Assembly (NCBI GenBank): GCA_017881765.1
Contig: JADGQN010000092.1
Coordinates: 1-13,107, forward strand
DNA from: Syntrophobacterales bacterium
GTDB lineage: Bacteria; Desulfobacterota; Syntrophorhabdia; Syntrophorhabdales; WCHB1-27
DNA length: 13,107 nt
Reading direction: 5' to 3'
A program made the translations under genes and the position numbers. Below are positions 6,806 to 12,955 of the stretch, one piece after another. The first letter of the stretch is position 1, and every line of letters starts with the position of its first letter. Under the pieces are notes generated by a model, which had not been told where the DNA came from, made no database searches, and saw nothing but the letters and a program-made list of their open reading frames with translations.

Positions 6806-7546
6806 CTAACGAGCCCCCGGCATATGCGGATAGTGACACTCCCAGCAAAGGTATTTCCCACCGTGACTCGCCATGTCAACTCTAGGAATTTCCTTAGACG
6901 CCGAAGCATCCTGGGCATGACACTTACCACAGGCTTCTCTTGTCTGCGGCTTCTTGGCCATATTGCCTCGTGGAGATAGTCTGTGGTTGTTCGGTACTTC
7001 GTGGCAGGTCGTACAGACGAGGTCGCCATGACGGGAGACAGCGATAGTACGCTGAATAGTGGCATGGCAAGCGTCACATCCCTTTGGCGGGTGTGGCGGT
7101 CTCGGATCGTGCGGCTGATGGCATGCTGTGCATAACTTCAACGGATTATGCGACTCGGAAACAACCTGCGGAAAACCGGTCGGCCGTGAGGGTTGATATT
7201 CGTGACAGAGCAGACAGTTTGCTCTCGTACGTGGGATCTGAGGTTTCTGCTTCTCCTGGTCCTGTGTATGCGTATAGGCAGCGCCGTGGCAGATTTCACA
7301 GGCCACACCGCGGTGATATCCCCCCTTCTTGGTCGAGGCGATCTCACTGTGGCAGTCGGCACAGGCTTCGCTGCCCGCGTATTTCAAGGGTAACTCGGCA
7401 TTCTGCACGACGGACGCCGCCCTGTAATGCCCCCAGAGGCCAAAGGTGGGGGGTACCAGGAAATGTCTGGCAACAAAATAAATAATGACGAGGGCCACGA
7501 TCGGCACAACTAGGTGGCGTATCTGCTCAGGTATACGTTTCCACAT
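6806..7546 (-). CDS. Octaheme c-type cytochrome, membrane-anchored (module B)
   Basis: The 246-residue protein has one N-terminal helix (about 11-30) that lacks an obvious cleavage site, so it probably stays anchored with its heme domain in the periplasm. Eight CxxCH heme sites are present, starting at residues 62, 83, 111, 139, 157, 178, 206 and 234, with additional His residues available as distal ligands. This high heme density suggests an electron wire rather than an enzyme; no catalytic signature of nitrite or hydroxylamine reductases is recognised. The start ATG at 7546 has AGGA ten bases upstream. A 96-base gap separates it from module A, and a possible promoter lies there. The downstream FeS gene follows without any gap. 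Confidence 0.92.
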   Translation of the reverse strand: MWKRIPEQIRHLVVPIVALVIIYFVARHFLVPPTFGLWGHYRAASVVQNAELPLKYAGSEACADCHSEIASTKKGGYHRGVACEICHGAAYTHTQDQEKQKPQIPRTRANCLLCHEYQPSRPTGFPQVVSESHNPLKLCTACHQPHDPRPPHPPKGCDACHATIQRTIAVSRHGDLVCTTCHEVPNNHRLSPRGNMAKKPQTREACGKCHAQDASASKEIPRVDMASHGGKYLCWECHYPHMPGAR

Positions 7547-7574
7547 AACAATTAATCCTGTGTGTGCCCGTAAA

Positions 7575-7601
7575 TTAATACAGCCAATGCAGACATGTCA
7601 A
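7575..7601 (-). promoter_or_regulatory. Possible internal promoter for module B
   Basis: On the minus strand TTGACA (7596-7601) and TATTAA (7575-7580) are 15 bases apart in the only sizeable gap of the redox cluster. The spacer is short, so this is a weak candidate for separate expression of module B. Confidence 0.3.
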
Positions 7602-7642
7602 TAGGCGCGAGTCTCGTATTCACGGGTTCCCATAACGAAGCC

Positions 7643-8881
7643 TTACTTAGGCTCGATCTTTGAAGCGATCTTCGCGTACTTGGAGTGAACGAAGTCTCCT
7701 CGCACTATCGGGATGGCTACCTTCATGAAGAGGGTGAAAACGAGAAGGCCCGTTGCCCAAACGCCGAGAGAGATGGCGAGTTCAGTAAAATTGGGGAAGT
7801 ACTCGTAGATCTCGCCGAGCGGGTCAGGGATAAACCCTGGCGCCACAAAGCCGGGGCCCTTTTCGATCCAGACACCCACGATAATGAGAAAAGCGCCAAT
7901 GTTCAGCGTGGGCAGGCTTCTGCGGGTCCTCGGTATCAGAAAAAGAAGAAATGCCGTCACATTAAACGTGAGAGAAAGCCACATCCATGGGACAAGCACA
8001 TGATGGCCGCGCAGCCCTTCGTACAGGTACTCGAGCGGCGCCAGATGGATGGTATTCGAATAATATTCCTTGAACACCTCCGCCCCCAAAAGGAAGAGAT
8101 TGATGAAGAGCGCGTAGTCGATCAGCTCTGCGATCTTAAAAAGGGCTTCATTGGAAAACTTGATTTGAGAGACTTTCCTGATGACCTGGAAAATAATAAT
8201 AATCATTGCAGGTCCGGAACAGAACGCACTTGCCAGGAACCTCGGCGCCAGGATAGAGGCGTTCCAGAAGGGACGAGCAGCAAGGCCGTTATACAGGAAG
8301 GCCGTGACCGTGTGTATGCCAACCGCCCATGGGATCGAGAGCAAAATCAATGGTATCACAAACGACTTTACCGGCTCCTTCTCATAGTATGAATTCACAA
8401 GTATATAGACGGGAACGATTACGTTAAGGACCAGATAACCGTTGAGGACTATCACGTCCCAGGCGAGGAGCGAGTCCGGGAAAGCGAGCTTGCCGACCCC
8501 CGGGATGAGGTGCCAGAACCTGTCAGGCCTCCCCAGATCCACAGTAACAAAGAGCAGCGCCATCACGATAGACGAAGCTGCAAAGAGCTCGCCCAACACC
8601 ACGATCTCCTTGATCGGGTCAAAATGGTAAACATAAGCGGGGATAACCAGAAGCACAGCGGCAGCGGCAACGCCGACGAGATACGTGAAGTTGGCTATGT
8701 AAAGACCCCAGGAGACCTGGTCCCTCATGCTCGTGACTATGAGCCCTGTTTCCATCTGCTTCATATAGAACCACAAGCCCACAGCCATGATAAACAGCAG
8801 GAGGGCACACCAACAATAATAGATCGGCCTTCCTTTTGCCACGAGGACGAGCGTCTTCTTATAGAATCTCCATGCTTCCAT
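7643..8881 (-). CDS. NrfD-family membrane subunit, DsrP/HmcC-like (module A)
   Basis: The 412-residue protein has about ten transmembrane helices. The loop VDLGRPDRFWHL and the stretch from PWAVGIHTVTAFLYNG through RPFWN to APRFLASAFCSGPA are conserved in DsrP/HmcC-type NrfD subunits, which exchange electrons with menaquinol. It would form the membrane part of a complex with the tetraheme cytochrome and the FeS protein encoded just upstream, an arrangement like DsrJOP or the Geobacter Cbc4 (CbcSTU) set. I chose the ATG at 8881 (MEAWRFYKK) because it begins right before the first helix and lies eight bases after the FeS stop. The ribosome binding site is weak, so translational coupling is likely. 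Longer starts would overlap the FeS gene. Confidence 0.9.
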   Translation of the reverse strand: MEAWRFYKKTLVLVAKGRPIYYCWCALLLFIMAVGLWFYMKQMETGLIVTSMRDQVSWGLYIANFTYLVGVAAAAVLLVIPAYVYHFDPIKEIVVLGELFAASSIVMALLFVTVDLGRPDRFWHLIPGVGKLAFPDSLLAWDVIVLNGYLVLNVIVPVYILVNSYYEKEPVKSFVIPLILLSIPWAVGIHTVTAFLYNGLAARPFWNASILAPRFLASAFCSGPAMIIIIFQVIRKVSQIKFSNEALFKIAELIDYALFINLFLLGAEVFKEYYSNTIHLAPLEYLYEGLRGHHVLVPWMWLSLTFNVTAFLLFLIPRTRRSLPTLNIGAFLIIVGVWIEKGPGFVAPGFIPDPLGEIYEYFPNFTELAISLGVWATGLLVFTLFMKVAIPIVRGDFVHSKYAKIASKIEPK

Positions 8882-8889
8882 ATCAGCCG

Positions 8890-9792
8890 TCACAATCCAA
8901 AGAAGTAGTAAAATTTTGGTTCGGTGTTCAGATCCTCTTTCATCCTGAAAACCCTCTTGTGGTCGATGAGATAACGGATCTCGCTGTTCGGATCGAGCAG
9001 GTTTCCAAACTTGCGTGTGCCCGTGGGACAAGCCTCCACACAAGCGGGGTATCTGCCCTGGCGCACTCTCTGGACACAGAAGGTACACTTGTCAACAACG
9101 TTCTTATAACGTGGCCGGTTGCCCAGGTAGTGAACAGCCGTGTTCAGCTCCTCTGCCGGTATGTTCGGCTCGGCCCAGTTAAAAACCCTGCCCTTATAGG
9201 GACATGCGGCGATACAGTACCTGCAGCCGATACACCAGTTGTAATCGACAACCACAAGCCCGTCCGGCTCCTTCCAGGTAGCATGCACAGGACAGACCTT
9301 CACGCACGGAGGATTCTCGCAGTGCTGACACTGGACCGGCATGTAGACGTAGCCCGGCTCAGGCACGAGTGCAGGGTCATAGTAATGTTCGGCGTTCTCA
9401 AGGTTGATGAGGCTGCCCTCGGGAAGGCGCAGCACCCTGATCCAATGCAACTGAGGATTATACCTGGAATGATTGTTTTCCTTGACGCAGCCGTAAACGC
9501 AGCGCCTGCACCCTATGCACCGGGAGAGATCGAGTCCGTATCCCCACAATGTGCCGGGCTTCGCTCCCTGCGTGCTTATCGTAAACTGCTTGCCATACTT
9601 CTTAAGGTACTTCTCTTCGAGCCGCTTGATCGTCCGTTTCTTATCTTCCTCGGTCATCTCCAGGTAGTGCTTCTGGAGGAACTCCTCAAGGTCTGCTTTC
9701 TTGCAGGAAACGCCGGACAGACCAAAGCCCGACAGTGCTGCGACGGATGCCATCCTGATAAAATCTCTCCGCGAGTAACGGTTACCTGCCAT
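8890..9792 (-). CDS. Tat-exported 4x[4Fe-4S] ferredoxin-type electron transfer subunit (module A)
   Basis: The 300-residue protein has a Tat signal (YSRRDFIRM, 6-14, then a hydrophobic region to about 29). It also has a charged, helix-rich linker (33-65) that the module B protein lacks. Four cluster motifs follow: C92-C95-C98-C102, C155-C158-C163-C167, C187-C190-C193-C197 and C236-C239-C251-C255. This is the DmsB/DsrO/HmcB layout of a periplasmic electron-relay subunit. It starts two bases after the tetraheme cytochrome stop and ends eight bases before the NrfD start, so the trio forms one translation unit. The C-terminal LNTEPKFYYF is shared in spirit with LNTEPKVYYA of the module B protein, supporting an ancestral duplication or a common family. 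Confidence 0.93.
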   Translation of the reverse strand: MAGNRYSRRDFIRMASVAALSGFGLSGVSCKKADLEEFLQKHYLEMTEEDKKRTIKRLEEKYLKKYGKQFTISTQGAKPGTLWGYGLDLSRCIGCRRCVYGCVKENNHSRYNPQLHWIRVLRLPEGSLINLENAEHYYDPALVPEPGYVYMPVQCQHCENPPCVKVCPVHATWKEPDGLVVVDYNWCIGCRYCIAACPYKGRVFNWAEPNIPAEELNTAVHYLGNRPRYKNVVDKCTFCVQRVRQGRYPACVEACPTGTRKFGNLLDPNSEIRYLIDHKRVFRMKEDLNTEPKFYYFFGL

Positions 9793-9794
9793 GT

Positions 9795-10319
9795 CTACTT
9801 TCCTGACCTTGCTGCCGGATTGTATTTGTAGAGCGGCTTAAAAGGTGGTGGCTCAGGCTTTATTGGTTTGAATTTCGGGTCGTGAGGATTGTGGCAATTC
9901 ACACAGAGGAAATAGGTCCTCGGCCCTCCATCGAAATAGCCTATTCTCTTGCCATGGACTCCTACCTTCCAGTCTCTGTAAGTGGGTCCATGACACTGGC
10001 CGCAAAGCTCATAGCTGTGGCTGAAGTCAATATGCTCGCCACTGGCTAATTTCAGCATATCCCTGTTGGTCGCATCGTGGCAGTCAAGGCACCATCGCGA
10101 TACTGACCCATGCTTCAACTGAATATTCGTGTGTTCTTCTTTCAGTTCCCTTCTCTTGGTATTTGCCTCCATTCCCGCATGGCAGTTGGAGCAAGGGAAG
10201 ATGCCTTCGCTGAACGGAGGACGCGGGACCGGAAAGTCTTCCTCTTTGGCCCTTCCATCGAGGACCCAGCAGAACACGAACAGGCTGAGCAAGAAGCTCA
10301 ATAGAACAATACGGCGCAT
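9795..10319 (-). CDS. Periplasmic tetraheme c-type cytochrome (module A)
   Basis: The 174-residue protein opens with a signal peptide (MRRIVLLSFLLSLFVFCWVL, probable cleavage after GRA at 24). Four CxxCH heme sites start at residues 43, 77, 106 and 139. The tail is proline-rich (PEPPPFKPLYKY) and free of hemes. It should accept or donate electrons at the periplasmic face for the FeS/NrfD pair encoded next. I chose the ATG at 10319 because it begins a perfect signal peptide, has GAAAGAG upstream and lies about 37 bases below a good promoter; longer in-frame starts would extend past that promoter. It is the first gene of the redox cluster. The tetraheme, FeS, NrfD order matches Cbc4-type quinol oxidoreductase sets, from memory. 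Confidence 0.9.
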   Translation of the reverse strand: MRRIVLLSFLLSLFVFCWVLDGRAKEEDFPVPRPPFSEGIFPCSNCHAGMEANTKRRELKEEHTNIQLKHGSVSRWCLDCHDATNRDMLKLASGEHIDFSHSYELCGQCHGPTYRDWKVGVHGKRIGYFDGGPRTYFLCVNCHNPHDPKFKPIKPEPPPFKPLYKYNPAARSGK

Positions 10320-10362
10320 ATTCACTCTTTCAAGACAGACATCTTGTTGTTTGGAATAGTAC

Positions 10363-10391
10363 ATTATAAGTATCCGATCTCCAAAAAGCAA
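10363..10391 (-). promoter_or_regulatory. Sigma70-type promoter of the redox cluster
   Basis: On the minus strand TTGCTT (10386-10391) and a perfect TATAAT (10363-10368) are separated by 17 bases. Transcription should begin near 10356, leaving a leader of about 37 bases before the tetraheme cytochrome ATG. The 124-base gap is shared with the divergent MEMO-family gene. Confidence 0.62.
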
Positions 10392-10443
10392 CCATGCTTT
10401 ACTTGTTTGCTCAACTATATTTATTTGACCGGGTGTGGTATAT

Positions 10444-11661
10444 ATGTCCGCTATGGAACATCCCATGGAATATCCAAGAATGCGATGGGTCGAGGTGCTC
10501 CCGGTGGCGCAGGATGGCCGGGAGATGTTCTATCTGAAGGACCCGGAAGGATTGACGGAGAAATCGCTCGTCGTCTCCAAAGATGTGCTGTTTCTCATCG
10601 CCCTCATGGATGGCAAACGGTCTTTGAGGGACTTGCAGGCAGAATACGTAAGAGCTTCGGGAACGGTCGTCCACATCGAGCAGATTCAGTCCGTCGTAGA
10701 AGCGATGGACACCGGGCTTCTCCTGGACAACGAGCGCTTTCAAACCTGTCTGCAGGAGCTGAAGAGCGAGTATGAAGCTGCACCGTACCGGCAGCCCTGT
10801 TGCTCAGGAAGAAGCTATCCTGATAACAGAGAAGATCTGTTCGCATACCTGGAAAAAATGTTTGCAGGAACCAATCGCCCGGAAGTGTCAAGAGAGATAC
10901 GGGGTATTCTGGCTCCCCACATTGACTACGCGCGGGGCTACAAGGTCTACCGGGAGACTTACAAGTACCTGCCTTTTACTGACAAGGAACTCATCGTGGT
11001 CTTCGGTACGTGTCACGGCCTGACCCCTAACTTGTGGAACATCTCTCTCAAAGATTCCTATACTCCTTTCGGTATCCTGCCATGCACAAGCGGACTGGCA
11101 ACTCTCGTCAGAGAAAATCCCGTCCTCAACAAACACCTTGATGAGTGGTGCCACAGGACCGAACATTCTATTGAGCTGCAGCTGCCTATCATCCAGTTTC
11201 AGCTTCGGGACAGGAACGTAGAGATCCTCTCCATTCTCACGGGTTCGATGCACCAGCATGTGACCGGCAAAGACCAATCCGATGAAAGGCCCCTACAGGA
11301 TCTGGCCGACAACCTGAAGCGGGTCCTTGAGAAGTATGGCAAACCGTATCTGCTCATTGCCGGGGCCGATCTGGCTCATATAGGGGCTCAGTTCGGGGAC
11401 AAGTACGAGCTGGATGGCCCTGTGATGCGTCAGTCCAAGGCAAAGGATGAAGAGATTCTGGAGACGGTCAAACAGGTCCACAGCCAGCACTTTCTCGCCG
11501 CGATCCGCGCAGAAGAAGACAGGAGAAGGATCTGTGGACTCGCCCCCATCTATTTCCAACTTTCTCTGCTTGAAGGGTCGACGTGTGATCTCGTAGATTA
11601 CGACCAGTGGACGGATGGGGCATCTTCAGTAAGCTTCGCAGGAGCAGTCTTCTATAAATAG
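10444..11661 (+). CDS. amrB: MEMO-family protein (AmmeMemoRadiSam system protein B) with N-terminal extension
   Basis: The 405-residue protein contains a MEMO1/LigB-like domain from about 120 to the end, preceded by a ~110-residue extension that may be a small helical or winged-helix-like module. Positions matching the MEMO metal site are H159 (APHIDYARG), H191 (GTCHG) and C364 (RRICGLAP); RTEHSIELQLP (239-248) and ADLAHIG (308-314) are further family motifs. The family often occurs with AMMECR1 and a radical SAM protein, but neither is in this window. The reaction is unsettled. Start choice: ATG at 10444 with GGGTGTGG just upstream; a GTG at 10435 and an ATG at 10453 are alternatives. It diverges from the redox cluster. 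The gene symbol is the family label, not proof of function. Confidence 0.85.
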   Translation: MSAMEHPMEYPRMRWVEVLPVAQDGREMFYLKDPEGLTEKSLVVSKDVLFLIALMDGKRSLRDLQAEYVRASGTVVHIEQIQSVVEAMDTGLLLDNERFQTCLQELKSEYEAAPYRQPCCSGRSYPDNREDLFAYLEKMFAGTNRPEVSREIRGILAPHIDYARGYKVYRETYKYLPFTDKELIVVFGTCHGLTPNLWNISLKDSYTPFGILPCTSGLATLVRENPVLNKHLDEWCHRTEHSIELQLPIIQFQLRDRNVEILSILTGSMHQHVTGKDQSDERPLQDLADNLKRVLEKYGKPYLLIAGADLAHIGAQFGDKYELDGPVMRQSKAKDEEILETVKQVHSQHFLAAIRAEEDRRRICGLAPIYFQLSLLEGSTCDLVDYDQWTDGASSVSFAGAVFYK

Positions 11662-11735
11662 GGTCACGGGGCATGGGTCAAGGGTCCCGTCAAACTTCAA
11701 TACATACTCCCAAAATCGTTCAATCCATTGCTCGT

Positions 11736-11863
11736 ATGCCACGTTGAATTTTGATGCATATCGAGGCGCATCGAGGACTGGGCTGCGAAGGCGTACCTTG
11801 CGGTACGTCGATGCAGAACAGGCCGAAGAGCAACGAAGAGAGGCGCAAAAGGCAACGTGGCAT
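11736..11863. repeat. Palindromic dispersed-repeat-like element between convergent genes
   Basis: ATGCCACGTTG (11736-11746) is exactly inverted as CAACGTGGCAT (11853-11863). The similarity continues inward as TTTTG versus CAAAA. The centre holds the hairpin CGTACC-TTGC-GGTACG. CGT flanks both ends (11733-11735 and 11864-11866), a possible three-base target duplication. The element fills most of the 204-base space between the MEMO-family stop (11661) and the stop of the convergent YjbQ gene (11866). A 74-codon frame across it on the minus strand is not treated as a gene because it is dictated by the palindrome. Whether it is transposed, a REP/BIME-like unit or a bidirectional terminator cannot be decided here. 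Confidence 0.7.
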
Positions 11864-11865
11864 CG

Positions 11866-12285
11866 TTACTCGCCAATGATGTGGACGACCAGCGTCCGTT
11901 CTCTGGGCCGGTTGTCGAATTCTGCCAGTACTACCTGCTGCCACGTGCCGAGTAAGAGTTGCCCCTGCTCAAATGGTATAGTTAACGAAGGGCCCGTGAA
12001 TGCAGCGCGGACGTGACTGAAGCCGTTGGCGTCTCCCCACGTCGCATCGTGGTGATAGGTCCTGTTCTCCGGGGCCAGTCTGTCGTAAAACTCGAGTATA
12101 TCTTTACTCAGCCCCGGCTCGTACTCAAAGGTTGTAATGGCTGCTGTTGATCCAACGACAAAGACCGTCAGATTTCCCGTCTTGAGCTTTGATTGCTCTA
12201 TTCTCTGGGCCAAATGGCCGCTGATATTGATGAGAGTTCCGTTGCCTTTCGTACTCAGTTTAATCCTGTCACTGATGATTTTCAT
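11866..12285 (-). CDS. YjbQ/UPF0047 family protein
   Basis: The 139-residue protein covers the full length of the YjbQ family, a small beta-rich cytoplasmic trimer. Family landmarks are VGSTAAITTFEYEPGLSKD (44-62), the His cluster YHHDATWGDANGFSHVRA (77-94), GPSLTIPFEQGQLLLGTWQ (98-116) and the closing EFDNRPRERTLVVHIIGE. Relatives have been reported to have low thiamine phosphate synthase activity, but the true role is unknown. The start at 12285 has GGGAGACC immediately upstream. The gene converges on the MEMO-family gene with a palindromic repeat in between; its stop codon at 11866 lies directly at the edge of that repeat. Confidence 0.9.
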   Translation of the reverse strand: MKIISDRIKLSTKGNGTLINISGHLAQRIEQSKLKTGNLTVFVVGSTAAITTFEYEPGLSKDILEFYDRLAPENRTYHHDATWGDANGFSHVRAAFTGPSLTIPFEQGQLLLGTWQQVVLAEFDNRPRERTLVVHIIGE

Positions 12286-12418
12286 GGTCTCCCTCTCTCT
12301 TCTTCAGCCTTGAACCTTGCACACACAGCTAGCGCCCGCGAGCAGCACCTTTGCCAACACACATCAAGAGGATATAATGGTATGGGATCAGACCGAACGT
12401 GTAATCTGAAATAAAAAA

Positions 12419-12439
12419 TCGGGAAGACAGGATTTGAAC
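12419..12439 (-). other. tRNA-Pro 3'-end fragment, candidate attachment-site core
   Basis: Read on the minus strand, the segment is TTCAAATCCTGTCTTCCCGA, followed by a T-rich stretch. It equals the T-loop, the 3' half of the T-stem, the acceptor strand and the discriminator of a tRNA-Pro (usual end CCTGTCTCCCCGA). The bases 5' of the T-loop (GATAAG) do not complete a T-stem, so no intact tRNA is present. Tyrosine integrases often leave such a displaced 3' end. No integrase gene is visible within the window. Confidence 0.5.
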
Positions 12440-12480
12440 TTATCCTCCATTGCGTCAGTACTGGATCTACAGAACCGTTA

Positions 12481-12582
12481 GCGGGTTCTAGCGGGTAATT
12501 CCTGCGGGTCTTACTCTCCCAACGGTTTTTAGCGATCCAAAATATACACTTGTGCACGCTTTCTGTACTCCTTACTCTCCCA
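12481..12582. repeat. Direct repeats beside the tRNA fragment
   Basis: CTTACTCTCCCA is repeated exactly at 12510-12521 and 12571-12582. GCGGGT occurs three times at 12481, 12491 and 12504. AGAACC (12471-12476) and GGTTCT (12484-12489) form a small dyad. The arrangement resembles arm-type recombinase sites next to an attachment core. Apart from these repeats and the tRNA fragment, the 378-base gap 12286-12663 holds no gene that I can support. Confidence 0.6.
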
Positions 12583-12651
12583 GATATTTGGACTCGTACT
12601 GTTGTCAACGTTCTTAACATTCTCCCGTGATTAAGATCTTTCCAGTTAACG

Positions 12652-12657
12652 TATAAT
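12652..12657 (+). promoter_or_regulatory. TATAAT box placing the start codon at about +1
   Basis: A perfect TATAAT (12652-12657) lies six bases before the ATG at 12664. Transcription would start on or next to the A of the ATG. No ribosome binding site is present and the -35 region is poor. Confidence 0.4.
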
Positions 12658-12663
12658 ATAACC

Positions 12664-12870
12664 ATGAAAGTTTTGGGTATCCAGGGAGGAACACTACCTG
12701 TTTTCGACATCCACACCGAGTATGATCATGACGACGATATGATCGAGATGGACCTTCCCGAAGGTCTGGTCGAGGAGTACATCGCTGTCAGGGACTGCCT
12801 CGACGCTGTGCACGGCAAGCTCTATTTCCCGGTTTTTGATGGTTTTGAGCGCAAGGATTGGCCCGGGTAG
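12664..12870 (+). CDS. Small acidic hypothetical protein
   Basis: The 68-residue protein is strongly acidic (HTEYDHDDDMIEMDLPEG at 17-34) with a hydrophobic VHGKLYFPVFDG segment (49-60). It has no signal peptide or membrane helix, and I recognise no family. Its codons show normal third-position bias for this genome, favouring a real gene over chance. There is no ribosome binding site in front of the ATG, and a TATAAT box sits six bases upstream, which would give a leaderless mRNA. The TAG stop (12868-12870) lies inside the tRNA-like cloverleaf that starts at 12860. The gene stands in the recombination-prone right end and could be part of an integrated element. Confidence 0.5.
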   Translation: MKVLGIQGGTLPVFDIHTEYDHDDDMIEMDLPEGLVEEYIAVRDCLDAVHGKLYFPVFDGFERKDWPG

Positions 12871-12938
12871 TTCAAGGGAAAACTTCCCCGCTTCTTCGTA
12901 GGCGGGTAATATCGCCGTTCGAGTCGGCGGTCGGGCCA
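12860..12938 (+). tRNA. tRNA-like cloverleaf with oversized anticodon loop
   Basis: Four helices can form. The acceptor-like stem is GGCCCGG (12860-12866) with TCGGGCC (12931-12937), and the D-like arm is AGTT (12869-12872) with AACT (12881-12884). The anticodon-like arm is CCCGC (12887-12891) with GCGGG (12902-12906), and the T-arm is CGCCG (12913-12917) with CGGCG (12925-12929) around TTCGAGT. TAGTTCAAGGG fits the tRNA A-box and GTTCGAGTC the B-box. Odd points are a ten-base anticodon loop (12892-12901), one extra base between T-arm and acceptor, and no encoded CCA. An anticodon cannot be named with confidence. It may be a degenerate tRNA, a non-canonical tRNA or a tRNA mimic. Confidence 0.42.
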
Positions 12939-12955
12939 TTAAGTTCGTTGGCGTA

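Noticed and set aside
6206..6979. 257-codon open frame on the plus strand
   Set aside because: It is antisense to the module B FeS and octaheme cytochrome genes and shows no family features.
7685..8392. 235-codon plus-strand frame
   Set aside because: It is a highly charged, low-complexity antisense reading of the NrfD gene.
8836..9831. 331-codon open frame on the plus strand
   Set aside because: It lies antisense across the module A FeS gene, whose Cys motifs and Tat signal are unmistakable; no ribosome binding site or recognisable domain.
11720..11944. 74-codon minus-strand frame
   Set aside because: It spans the palindromic repeat and overlaps yjbQ in another frame; its sequence is dictated by the repeat.
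12282..12716. 144-codon minus-strand frame, considered as an integrase remnant
   Set aside because: No integrase motif is seen, and it crosses the tRNA fragment, the repeats and the small plus-strand ORF.
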